Origin: Prinsepia uniflora
Taxonomy: Eukaryota > Streptophyta > Magnoliopsida > Rosales > Rosaceae
Direction: 5' to 3'
Assembly: GCA_032719365.1 (NCBI GenBank)
Contig: CM064872.1
Location: 74,278,752 to 74,342,751 of the forward strand
Length of the DNA stretch: 64,000 nucleotides
Positions within the stretch are counted from its first letter, which is position 1, and the number at the start of each line of letters is the position of its first letter. A model generated the notes under the pieces. That model was not told the origin of the DNA. It saw only the letters and a program-made list of their open reading frames with translations, and searched no databases. The translations under genes were made by a program, and so were the position numbers. Shown one piece after another: positions 13,801-25,642 of the stretch.

Positions 13801-16800
13801 TTATCACCGAGTCTTTAAACTCAAAACCATACCGAGTCTTTAAACTCAAACCATCAGTCCAGGGCCCTCCCCCCGTAAATCAATCCTAGTCTTTAAACTC
13901 AAAACCATATCCAGTGGGTTTTCCGAGTCTTTAAACTCAAAACCATTTTTCATGTATAAGGAAATCCATCAAAATCGAAAACCAAAGCCAAACCAGAATT
14001 CTCCGAAAACCGACATCACATTTACTTAAAAAGGAAACTTCCTCCCGACTTTCATTTCCAACCTCAATCAAATCCACAAATCGTAATAAAACATAATACG
14101 TATAAATATAATCATTCATCCGAAACCATACTCAAAAGCATCATAGAAAACATTATTCTCGAAATACGTGCTAATTTGATTAGTGATATAAAGCATAATT
14201 ACGTAAAGCAGCATATAGAAACATAATTCATGAAATCATATATCGAAAGCACAAAAGCATGATCGAAACATAATTAAATAAGTAAAACAGTTATGCATGC
14301 TCGGTTAGAAAACAAACAGTCCACTCACAGTTCCCGGGTACGTCACTCGCGTCCCGTACGTCCCGTACGTTCCTCGTCTGCTTCGGGGACTCCTGATCCT
14401 GTCACAAGTCACCAAAACAAGTCACTAACACGTTAAAGAAGGTTCTCCTAATTTCCCACAAAATTCCCCGGGTTCTAAACGTAACGAACCGAGACCCTAA
14501 ACCTTTGACCTCGCGGAACTAACCCGAAACAACGTCTGTTTAACCTGAAACCTATCTCAAAAGATTCGTTACAACAATTAGACCAAAAACCATGTTGGAA
14601 GGTTTGCCGGAATCCTCCCCACGCGCCCCCACGCGCCGCCGAAAGTGGCTGCGCGTGGGCCTCACACGCCTGCTACAGGGTTGTCTTCAACCTCTGGTCG
14701 GCCGGTTCGATTATACTGAACCGGCGTGACCGGTTTTCCCTCATTCCTAGCTCAAATCCAACCCTTTCAATCCCAAAAGTTTTGTCCAATTCCCAGCAAC
14801 CATTTCAAATTCTAAAATCTAGGAATCACGGCCTCTAAGCCGTCGTTTGCAAGCTCGAACCAAAACTACCCGAAACCCCTGTTTCAGTTCCCGGCCAACC
14901 AGACACTCCCCCATCACGGCATCAACCTTAATAGACTCCTAGGAACCTACTGAGTCTCACACAACTCACAGTAACCATCGACTCAGCCCCAAAAGCCACG
15001 ACTTTTGAAATGAACAAAACGGGAAAAACAGGGGAAACAGGGCTTACCGTCGATCTCACCTCCGCCGTTCTCTCCGCCGTGCTCCTCTGCGTTCACAGAG
15101 TCGTCCTCAGCCGTCCAAGCCTCCTTTCGAACTTGATTGGATCAAAACGATCATCTGTGGCTGCACCACTACTTCAACCCTCTCTGTTTCCCTGAGAACT
15201 CACACCACTCACCCACCGTAAGTTCTCACACAGTTCTCACTCACAAGCCACTCACCAGTTTCCTCCCTTCTCACTGTCACTCTTTCGATCACCAGAACTC
15301 ACAATACACTCTGCAATCGATCAACCCCTCTCCCAAACTCACTCTCTGTTTTCTTCTTCGAACACGACTCAACACAAACAAAAACCCTTAAAATGTTACA
15401 CCGTGCAACTTGTAGAAGCCTCTAGCCTATCCCCACGTGTCACAGCCCTGTGGTCCCAAACTCAAAATATCCAATAAGCCCTGTACACTTGGCCTTATCT
15501 GATTGGCCCAATTCCCAAGACACGGAAAGACCAAAATTCCCCGAATTTTTTAAATTACGATTCTACCCTTCTCCGTTCTAGATCCCTATCTCACTCGTCT
15601 GACGTCCGATGAAAGCATGCCGCCTGTCGTTAAACTTAGGACGACGAAATCTACCTAACGGTCCTTGGTCTACGTGTAAAAACCCTATCGTATGAAAAGT
15701 CAACTTTTCCCCCTTCGTTTACCCCAAATTACGAAAGTGCCCTCAACCTTCCGAGCATCATAACTTCCTCCTCGGATGTCGGAATCAGGCGTGCCACCTG
15801 TCTACGGATTCGTGACGTCCCAAACTACGTCACGGTCATCGGTCAATGTCCAATTGACCACCCGAACTCAATGTCAACATTTTTGCCCGAACTAGGGGCA
15901 AAATCGTCATTCTACCCTAACGGGCCAAAAGTAACCAACTAACCACCCATTAATGCTACTAATCCGGCACTAATCACTTCCTTAATCCTAACTCTCGGGA
16001 CGGGTCGTTACATCCTCAGTCTCTAACCATTCCCAAAACCTTCTCTAAACTTCCTAAGCAACCTAATAAACTCATTACAATTGATTAAAACCATCCCCAA
16101 CGTCAAGAATCGAAATTAAAAGGAAAAATGGCAAACCGAGCATACCTCCTCTCTCCACCGTGCACGGCGGCCCAGCCGCCTCCTGCCACCATCCTCAGCT
16201 TCATCAGCCTCCTCTCATTCTCTTGGTTCCTCAGAAATGATCATATGGGGTAAGGGTTTGGATTGGGGTTGGATGTTAATCGGGTTTGGGTAGAAATGGG
16301 GAAAATGGTCGAACACGGTTAAGGGTGGATATGCATAAGTATGTTTGAGTGTACAATGGATGAGTGACACTTGTCACTCTTCCATTGGGTAAGTGACAAA
16401 TATCTGGGCCCCACTTAGGACAAAAGTCAATCCGTCTCGTAAAATGTGCAATAGTACTTTCTAACTTCCCTGAACCGTAACTTCTCCGTCGAACGTCTGA
16501 TTCGTATCATCCCAATCTACGTAACGATCCTCAGCCCTCGGCCATCGGACCTCCCAGGCCAAAAGTCAACTATTTGCTCCTATTCAACCAAATTACCAAA
16601 ATGCCCCCGAACTTCCGAAAATCATAATTTCTTCCTCGAACTTCGGAATCGGGCATGCCACCTGTCTATGAACTCGTGACATCCTGAACTACGTCACAGT
16701 CATCTGCCAAAGTCCAATTGACCGCCTGAACAAAAAGTCAACGTTTCGCCCATTTTAGGGGCAAAATCGTCATTTCGCCCTGAACGCCCGTTAATCCTCG

Positions 16801-16875
16801 TATAATCCCCGATTAGTCTCGCTAATTCGCCATTAATTCTTAATTAATCTCGATAATTCGGGACGGGTCGTCACA
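10815..16875 (-). mobile_element. Solo LTR 'B', minus strand, split by solo LTR C
   Basis: The sequence starts TGTCATGACCCGTCCC and ends GGACGGGTCGTCACA. Removing C and one duplication copy (13135-16017) leaves about 3.18 kb of LTR with no interior, so it is a solo LTR. The flanking pentamers CAAGG (10810-10814) and CAGGG (16876-16880) match at four of five positions, as expected for an old insertion. The intron-like arms are at 12549-12560 and 11023-11034 (one mismatch). Between them lies a minisatellite with CGGGCC-type and GGCCTCAAGCCCGA units (11940-12340). A near-perfect U5 stem with a GAA loop lies at 10868-10888. Confidence 0.85.
13135..16012 (-). mobile_element. Solo LTR 'C', minus strand, nested in B
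   Basis: This 2878-base LTR starts TGTCAGGACCCACCCC and ends ACGGGTCGTTACA, with a perfect duplication TCCTC at 13130-13134 and 16013-16017. No interior is present. The U5 stem is at 13186-13195 and 13243-13252. The intron-like arms form a perfect 12-bp pairing (14318-14329 with 13425-13436). The minisatellite of GAGTCTTTAAACTC units is at 13700-13945. A GC-rich hairpin lies at 14630-14657. Confidence 0.93.
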
Positions 16876-17219
16876 CAGGGGCCTGTATGATTATGGTTGT
16901 TTAAACATATGTGGTTTGATAAATGGTTTTCCTATGCATGCATGTTTTTTAGTGAAGGGCATAAAAGTATTTTATCAAATATGTTTTATAAACTTTTTTA
17001 TTTTTGTCCACTCACAGTCTTTCTGTTTTCAATGCCCTTCAAGTTGAATATGGTACGACTGTAGCAGAGACCGAGACATCACATACCTCCTCCGGATCCT
17101 GGCGTACTCTGGTAGCCGGAAGGCTAAAGGTTTTAATTTTCCTTGGTCTAACACTCCGTGTCAGACGGGATCAAGAGCGTTCCTCGTTAATCCCAAGGAG
17201 ATTAGGACGGATCTTGACA
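16876..17219 (+). repeat. 3' terminal fragment of outer LTR 'Z'
   Basis: This fragment contains the TGCATGCA motif (16930s), the GTCCACTCACAG acceptor-side arm, a CCCTTCAAG acceptor-like site, the short U5 stem (17146-17154 with 17158-17166), then GGGATCAAGAGCG and the terminal TTGACA. No primer-binding site follows, so Z is either a solo LTR or a 3' LTR. Confidence 0.75.
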
Positions 17220-18725
17220 TAATTTGTCCTTATTTTTAAAACAAAAGTCGATGCATAGGGAATAAGGGATGGTGGTCATTCCATGTTCATGAAGTTTAGC
17301 TTACTTTGGTAACTTAAAAAAAAAAGTAAATGTGTGTATTTGGAAGAAAATATAACAAAAGAATGAAATCATGAACTGTGATAAGAAAAAGTAAAGAAAA
17401 AAGATATTTTTGATTGCTTTAAAAACCCACAAATGTTGTTGAATAATTAAGATGCGAAAATACAATAATTAATATTTGTATCTTTTTTTTTAATTTCATC
17501 ATCCATTTTAACATTTTACACTTAATATATTAGCTTGTCTTTTTAAAAAAAAATTCTTGGACAAACGAATTTTTTAGGTTTATTTAAAATTTATCCAAAA
17601 TCACGTTGAAATAAAAAAAAAATTGATTTAATACAAACTGTGATTGGTATTTTGGTTTGGATTTTACAGGGTAAAAGTGAAATGGTTTGAAAATTGAAAC
17701 TGTTCCATTAATAACGTTTAGGTTTCAAATTTAAATTATAAACCTTTGGAATCCAAATAGAACCTTTAAGGTTCTTATTTATTTATACAATTTGTTAGTT
17801 AATGTTTTTCAACCTATAATATGTAAATGTTAATGTTCATACATACCTTACCGCACTTAATTTTTACTATTTTGTGCTAATTTGAAATTTAAATTATATT
17901 TACACATATTTCGTCATATTTTGAAGTTTAAAATGATGAAAATTTTAATTTGTTGATATATATGATCAAATATTCATATGAATAAATAAATTTTAATGAG
18001 AAATATGGAATTTTGGAAAACAATTATTGTTTTGCAGTAATCATTTTAGTGAAAAAATTATACATGAACTGTCCAAACGTGTCCAAATCAAGCCGTTAAA
18101 AATAGTTTGGACTGGAGCTGTTGCAATTCTATTTTTTGAATATAAAAAGTTAAAATTTAATTGTTTGGATTTAGATGATATCTGCATTGATCCAAATTAT
18201 GTTATCCCTACTTATGATAATAAAAAACAAAGAATGAGATAATTCTGATTGCTTTAAAAATTCAAAAATATTCTTGAATAATCAAAATGCAAAATACTGC
18301 AATTAAATATTTATATCTTTTATTCTTAATATATTAGGATTTTTTTTATTTGATATCTTCCTTAATAAAGGACTTTTATGGGTTTATTAAAAATCGTTCG
18401 AATCCAAAAATAATTCGTATTTATTTATATTATTTTTTACTTAGTATTTTTCCCATCCTTATAACATTTGAGCTTAAAACTTGAAACTATACCCTAAAAT
18501 CTTGAAATTTTTAACTTTAATTTTTAAAGGTCAAATACTCATATATGCTTTTTATGGTTGGCCAAAATATATATATATATATATGCTTTTTATACTTTGA
18601 GAATTCTTTAATATTATATTTTTTCTCTTTTGGTGTTCATAAAAATTATATTCTTAAAATGTTGATGTAAATAAATTAAATGAAAATAATTTGAGCTTAA
18701 AACTTAAAATTACCCCACACCCCCA

Positions 18726-18757
<32 letters not shown>

Positions 18758-19085
18758 CCTTAAAATTTTGAAATTTAAAACGTTGAAATTTTTAAAGGTC
18801 AAATACTCATATATGTTTTTTTTATATATATTGAGAATTCTTTAATATTTTTTTTCTTTTGGCGTTCATAAAAATTATATTCTTGGCAGAACCTTATTAT
18901 ATCATATTATTCATCATAAATTTATTATACTAAATCATTTTATAATTTTTAGAGTTAATCTTTGTTACATCCTTAATAACTTTTACTTTTATTTAAAACA
19001 TTTAATGCTTGTATATTAAACAAAATAAGGCCTTACCTAATTTTGTTTTTTTTATTCAAAAGTCTCTAAACATAATTTGTTAGTA
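17220..19085. other. AT-rich intergenic spacer
   Basis: No gene is supported here. The stretch is strongly AT-rich with many homopolymer runs. A degenerate block near 17403-17490 recurs near 18236-18320, which suggests old local duplication. The rest shows nothing I can name. Confidence 0.6.
18478..18885. repeat. Diverged tandem duplication with a long C run
   Basis: Two copies of about 200 bp (near 18478-18650 and 18691-18885) share GAGCTTAAAACTT, TTTTTAAAGGTCAAATACTC and TTGAGAATTCTTTAATAT blocks in the same order. The second copy holds a tract of about 30 C residues near 18725-18754, so it postdates or arose with the duplication. Confidence 0.7.
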
Positions 19086-19090
19086 ATAAA

Positions 19091-21719
19091 TGACAGGACC
19101 CATCCCGATTATTCCTCGATAATCGTGAATGATCCTGCTCTCGTCTGACTATGAATGTAAAATACCAAGAGTAGTCCAAATATATATAAGTACATAATAT
19201 AACATAACCAACAACCCACATAGTCAGACCAGGGATAGGTATATCTTTAGGACCGTTGACTATCTCAGTCGTCAATCGGTTACAGAGCATAAGAAATATT
19301 TACAAACAATGATTAAAGTCCTACGCGGTCAGAACTCGAGTATGCAGCGGTTTGCTTATTCTTTTGCCTCAGTACGAGCCTCGGTACCTGTGCACGGGCC
19401 TGGAGGGTACAAAAATAGTAAAGGTGTGAGTGGACAAAAATAAAGGTTTAGAAATACATTTATTAAAATTGTCTTACCCTCCAGTTTTCACAAACATGCA
19501 TGCATATCATATAAAACATAGGTTATATAAATCAAAGTAAAAGAAAACAGTTAATATAATTCAAAATCAATCATGATACCATCATCCTCAATATCCAATC
19601 TCAATATCCAATAACCCGTCACGATATCAATGCAACGCGTGCAAACTCGAGTGTCTCAAGTCCGAGTACCTCCCCAGGATCAACGACGTCTGGGGTGATA
19701 TCATCTCCAGGATCAACGACGTCTGGAGGATAGCAATATGAACTCACACTCCTGAGATTGAGCCTCCCCTCGGAGCTACTCATCTCCAGGCAGTGGATCG
19801 TGACTACTCCAGGATCTACGACGTCTGGAAGAGACCATCAAATCACCGAGGATGATATCACAAATCAATAATCTCATTTCAAAACTATTTAAATTTCAAA
19901 ATCAAATCAATAGTTCAACAAGGTCTCTGCCCAAATTATAGCATCCATAGCACAAGTAAATTCCATAATTTCATGTCGAACAGATCATTTATAATTCAAT
20001 TTCGTCAATTAAATCATGTAATTTAGTTTCAAAGTCAAAAGTCATCTCAAATCTCAGATCATCGCCCAAAATCACAATTTTATAATTTTCTCGAAATTCG
20101 TGCCCAAAAACAATATAATAATAATATAATATTCCCAAAATCCGGAAATTATCATACCACATCACTAATCATGGCAAATCAACTTAAATCATATCATAAG
20201 CATTTAAAAGCAGTTAAAACATATATGCATGCATTTAGGGTAGAAAACAAAAGCCCACTCACACACCGTCCAGATTGCTCGGATTCGAGCTGTTCGTTCT
20301 CGTCCGCTGTCCCGAGAATATTTTGGCCTGTCAAACATGCAATACAGGGTTACTAAAATATCATATACTCTTAGGTACGAAGTTCCGAATCATCGGAATA
20401 AAATAATATTATTTAAACGTAACCTATACGCTTCGGATACGTAAAACTATCCTCAATTTATCTCCGATTGACTCGAAACTAACGCCAATAGGTCCGTATC
20501 ATCGAGAAAATTAAAAAGTATGTTGGACCCTTCTTCAGATTCCCGGTCACGCGCCCTCACGCGCCGCCGCAAACGGCTGCGCGTGACAGCCACGCGCCGT
20601 GAACAGTGGCTGTTACAGTTCTCTCTCTCACCCGTTTCTCTGGTAAACGGGTTGTAGACCCGCGATCAGACCCGACTCGTTTTCCCTTGATTCTAACTCA
20701 ATTCATCTCGTTCTTTCACTCATTAATACATACTCAATCTAACTGATAGTTATGTGCCTTCAATTGAACCAATTAAATCCTAAAACATCTCGACTCACGA
20801 CGAACACTTATCGGGTTTTAATTCGGGTTTGACCTCAAATCGACTTGTTTTCTTCAATTATTCACACCAGAAGCATCATAGGACTATAAGGAACATGAAA
20901 TCAAGATCAATTTCATGAAATTTTACCTCTAAGTAACTCGACTCAAGCTCGATTTTCCAAACAGTTTCAGCGTCTGATCGTCACGATTTCACCTCCAATT
21001 CTCGTTCCAATCGATTGGGTTCGAGTCGTTGAGTTCCCAGGAAGCTAAATCTCACCTTAATTTCACCCCAAACTGTCTCAAAAATTAAAATCGAAATCAA
21101 GGTTTTTGGATGGTTTTCGGGTATATGCACCACGGGTTTCCTCTGTGTTTAGGTCAGTTTCTTCTCGGTTTTTCTCTCCAATTTGTCTCTAATTTCACAA
21201 TCAATTTTACTTGATTCCACAGCAATCAATCAAGGTGAAGATGTTTTGATGTTTGAAGGTTTGGTCATGTACGGTTTGTTGTTATCAGTTAACAATCTTC
21301 AATTAATCTTAATTAATCTAACTAATGCCACTAATTGATTTCTTAGCATGCCATGTGTCCATAAAGGAAATGAATCAGCTATTAATTAGATGAATCAGCA
21401 AGGCGATTGATGTTGTAATGATCCTTCCACCGTTCAAGTATACTCCACACTAAATTACCATTTTACCCTTCTTAAGCATAATTACCAATTTACCCCTACA
21501 CTTCACAACCCCGTAACTTCCTCATCCGAACTCCGTTTTCGACGTGCCACCTGTCTACGGATTCAGCGTTCTGAGACCTACACAATGGCACAAGCAAAAT
21601 ATACAAACAGTATACCAAACAAAAAGTCAACTTTTAGCCATATCCTTCTAGGGGTAAAAACGTCATTTTTGCATTATTTTAATATTTTACAATTTTTTTG
21701 GATTTTTCGGGGCGTTACA
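19091..21719 (-). repeat. Element F 3' LTR
   Basis: This left LTR, in plus-strand reading, starts TGACAGGACCC and ends GGGGCGTTACA. U5 stem arms GTCTGACTATG and CATAGTCAGAC are at 19143-19153 and 19219-19229. Two covarying mini-hairpins lie at 19672-19695 and 19705-19728. Intron-like arms are at 20253-20264 and 19424-19435. A GC-rich hairpin lies at 20558-20585. Confidence 0.95.
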
Positions 21720-21720
21720 A

Positions 21721-21732
21721 CCTTCCCCCCTT
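21721..21732 (-). other. Polypurine tract of element F
   Basis: The minus strand reads AAGGGGGGAAGG directly before the 3' LTR (TGTAACGCC), the expected primer for plus-strand DNA synthesis. Confidence 0.8.
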
Positions 21733-21754
21733 GGGAAATTTCGTCCCCGAAATT

Positions 21755-24700
21755 TCACGGAAATAAGTACGGATACTGGTCTCGCATCTGAGCTTTGGGT
21801 TCCCAAGTAGCTTCTTCTACATTCTGATTTCTCCAAAGCACTTTCACTAGGGGAATTGTCTTCCGGCGGAGTACCTTATCTTTTCGATCCAAGATCTGCA
21901 CAGGTTGTTCCTCAAAGCTTAGATCTTCCCTGAGCTCAATAGGTTGCTTTTCTAGTACATGAGACTCGTCATACACATACTTTCGTAACATCGACACGTG
22001 AAAGACATTATGAACTCTGGAAAGCTCTGAGGGTAATGCTAATTTGTAAGCCACTCGACCAATCCGCTCGATAATCTCATAAGGACCAATGAAACGGGGG
22101 CTTAATTTCCCGCGTCTTCCAAATCGTACTATGCCCTTCCAAGGTGATAACTTCAGGAAAACCTAATCTCCAACGGCAAATTCAAGATCCCTCGTCCGTC
22201 GGTCCATGTAGCTCTTTTGCCGGTCCTGGGCCGCCTTGAGTCTCTCCCGGATAAGCTTGACCTTCTCCGTCGTCAGATCAATCAATTCAGACTTAGACAA
22301 TTTCCTTTTACCCACTTCTGTCCAACACAAAGGAGTCCTGCATTGTCGCCCATATAAAGCTTCATCCAGAATTTCCTTCTTTAACACAACATTAGCAGGA
22401 ACACACAATCTGCCTTCCTTTGTCAAGGCTCCATCCTCACTCACTGCATAATCCTGTCGTTCCCCCGGCTTCCACTTCAATCCGGAGAATACATAAGATA
22501 GGGTCTTGGAACTGAGCTTCAATTATCTGATCAAGTAGAATTGGTCGAACCTGGAAACTCGCTACCAAACCACCTTGGTTATCCAGTTTCAACATAGCAC
22601 CAGTCCGACGAAGCTCAACCAATAAGGGTAAATGTACCATCTGCAAATGAGCTATAGAATGTGCTGACTTTCTACTCAATGCATCCGCCACTATGTTTGC
22701 TTTCCCTGGATAGTATTCTATCGTGCAGTCATAATCTTTAAGCAATTCCAGCCATCTTTTTTGCCGCACATTTAATTCTTTTTGTGTGAAAAAATACTTT
22801 AAACTCTTGTGATCCGTAAACAGTCTACAAGTGGCACCATATAAATAGTGTCGCCAAATCTTGAGTGCATGCACCTTTGCAGCCAGCTCTAGATCGTGGG
22901 TAGGGTAATTGTGTTCATGTGGTTTCAATTGTCGAGAAGCATAAGCAATTACCTTACCATGCTGCATCAACACGCACCCCAATCCATGCAAGGATGCATC
23001 CGTATACACGTCAAATTCACCACTATCGTCCGGAAGAACCAACACCGGAGCGGATGTCAATCGTTTCTTCAGTTCTTGATAACTCCGCTCACAAGCTTCA
23101 CTCCAAATGAACTTAACTCCCTTTCTGGTTAATTGGGTCAGTGGAGCAGCAATAGTAGCAAATCCTTCGACAAAACGTCTGTAATAACCAGCCAATCCCA
23201 AAAAGCTTCTCACTTCGGTTACTGTATTCGGTTGTTCCCATTTTGCGACTGCCTCAATCTTCTGGGGATCAACACAAATGCCTTCTGCAGAAATCACATG
23301 CCCCAGAAATCCCACACTAGTTAGCCAAAATTGGAACTTACTCAATTTCGCATACAACTTGTTCTCCCTCAGTGTCTCAAGCACAAATCTCAGGTGTTTC
23401 TCATGCAGCTTTTTACTCTCGGAATATACCAAAATATCATCAATAAATACAATGACAAACTGATCCAGATATTTCCGGAATACTCGGTTCATTAGATCCA
23501 TAAATGCCGCCGGTGCATTGGTTAACCCAAACGGCATTACTAGAAACTCATAATGACCATACCGAGTTCGGAATGCTGTTTTTGGGATATCTTCTTCCCG
23601 AATCCTCAACTGATGATAACCAGAACGGAGATCGATCTTCGAGAAATACTTGGCCCCCCTCAATTGATCAAACAAATCATCTATCCTGGGCAAAGGATAC
23701 TTATTCTTGATTGTGACCTTGTTAAGCTGTCTGTAATCCATGCACAATCTCAAACTGCCTTCTTTCTTTTTTACAAACAACACGGGGGCTCCCCACGGTG
23801 ATACGCTCGGTCGGATGAACCCCATGTCAATTAGATCTTGCAGTTGCACCTTCAGTTCCTTCAATTCAGCTGGGGCCATACGATAAGGAGTCAATGAAAT
23901 GGGTCGCGTACCAGGGATCAAATCAATCGTAAACTCCACCTCCCTATGTGGTGGTAACCCTAGAAAATCCGTAGGAAATACATCCGGAAACTCACATACT
24001 ATGGGAATATCCTCGGCCTTAACTGGTGAATCCCGTACATCAATCACCTGTGCTAAATAGCCCTGACAACCCTTCCTCAACAATTTCTCTGCTGTGAGAG
24101 CGGATATGATTTTGGCGGGTAACGCTCTCTGATCTCCCTGAAATACCACCTCCGGTAACCCTGGGCTCCGGAGTAGTACCTTCTTCTCGAAACATTCGAT
24201 CGAGGCATGATGGGTTGTTAGCCAATCCATCCCAAGGATAACATCAAAATCACACAAATCTAACAATATTAAGTCAGCTACTAGATGCACACCCTCTATC
24301 AATATAGGATAATCTCGTATTACTTGGTTGACTACATAAACCTCACCGGTCGGCATACCGACTCCCATATTACAACCGAGTGCAGAAATCTCTCTATCAG
24401 CTAAGGTTGCATAAGTGCAAGAAACAAAAGAATGCGTAGCTCCCGGGTCTAATAAGGTACGTGCATCATGACCAAAAATAGGAAGCATACCTGTCACCAC
24501 TCCTGGAGTTGCTCGGGCATCCTGTTGGGTTACAGCAAACACTCGAGCCTGTGGTCCTGAAGTCTGACCACGTCCCCGTGATCCACCACGTCCGCGACCA
24601 ACTCCGCTTCCTCCAGTTGCGTCAGAAGTCGAGGCTGTATTCAAATTCTGCTCTGTTGTCCCCCGACCTGTAGTACTGTTACCTGACCGGTATGGGCAGT

Positions 24701-25553
24701 TCCTTATAATGTGTCCAGGCTCTCCACAAGAAAAACAAGTCACTGAACTCGGCCGACTAGGTCTCTCTCTCTGTCTCGCAGTAGATCCCACAGATGTTCC
24801 ACTGGACTGAGTTGTTGCCTGAGGTCGAACACCAAATTTCTACGTACCTCCTCCACTGCTATAACTCGGTCGAGTACCACCAGAAGATCCAGAACTAAAA
24901 CCACCCTTTTTTGGCCATCTTTGGTTCGGGACTCCCTGATATGATCGCTCTCGGCGCCGGCCGAAACCCGAAAACTGCTGTCGTACTGGTAACGTTGCCT
25001 CAACTCTAGCAGCAGCATCAGATAATTCCCTCAAAGTAGCAAACGATCCCACGGTTACAGCACCACGGATCTCATTCCGTAACCCCTGTTCGAACCTTCT
25101 GCACTTATCTTCTTCATTAGCCACATACAGAGGAGCGAAATTAGCTAGGTTCAGGGACTTCTGTTCATAATCAGCCACAGACATATTTCCTTGTTGCAGC
25201 TGAAGAAACTCCACTTCCTTCGCATTACGAAAGGAACGAGGATAGAATTTATCTAGAAAACGATGCTTGAAATCCTCCCAAGTCAGAGTGCTAGCATCTA
25301 ATCCCGTCAACTGTAAGCCGTGCCACCATCTATAAGCCTGACTACTCAACATAAATGTAGCTAGGGGAACCATATCTCCGGGTGGACATCGCATAATCTC
25401 AAAAATCCTCTCCAGCTGGGTAATCCAATCATAGGCTTCGTCTGGGTTGTTCTGGCCCGTAAAGCTAGTAGCCCCTAATCGTTGAACTCTTTCGACATCG
25501 GGACCCTCTATCTCCTCACCAGGCTGTGCACGAGGCTCGCATCGTGGAGGCAT
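21755..25553 (-). pseudogene. Gag-Pol polyprotein of element F, disrupted
   Basis: The start is placed at the ATG at 25553 (MPPR), matching the start of the intact P polyprotein rather than an upstream ATG at 25598. The Gag region, CCHC zinc knuckle (CFSCGEPGHIIRNC), protease (DPGATHS in place of the usual D-S/T-G), RT with FIDD box, and RNase H can all be read. Four lesions break it: an in-frame TAG at 24840-24842 between Gag and the zinc knuckle; a +1 shift in a C5 run at 22462-22466 (G5 on the coding strand); loss of the integrase zinc finger and catalytic core at about 22358-22363, where the frame jumps from the pre-integrase linker to the sequence after the DDE core across a shared GAAGC; and a TAG at 22163-22165. 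The chromodomain-like C-terminus is otherwise intact to 21755. It cannot make integrase, so any recent movement would need help in trans. Confidence 0.93.
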
Positions 25554-25627
25554 GGTAGCTGTAAACAGAAACAGATTAGTATAACAACCCATGCACACCG
25601 TGTGCCGAACTCAGACCGCAAACCTAT

Positions 25628-25639
25628 GCTCTGATACCA
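25628..25639 (-). other. Primer-binding site of element F (tRNA-iMet type)
   Basis: The minus strand reads TGGTATCAGAGC three bases inside the right LTR, so the right LTR is the 5' LTR. Confidence 0.9.
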
Positions 25640-25642
25640 ATT

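Noticed and set aside
16876..17219. A separate solo LTR starting at 16876
   Set aside because: It lacks a TG start. Its sequence continues 10761-10814 once solo LTR B is removed, so it is the end of outer LTR Z.
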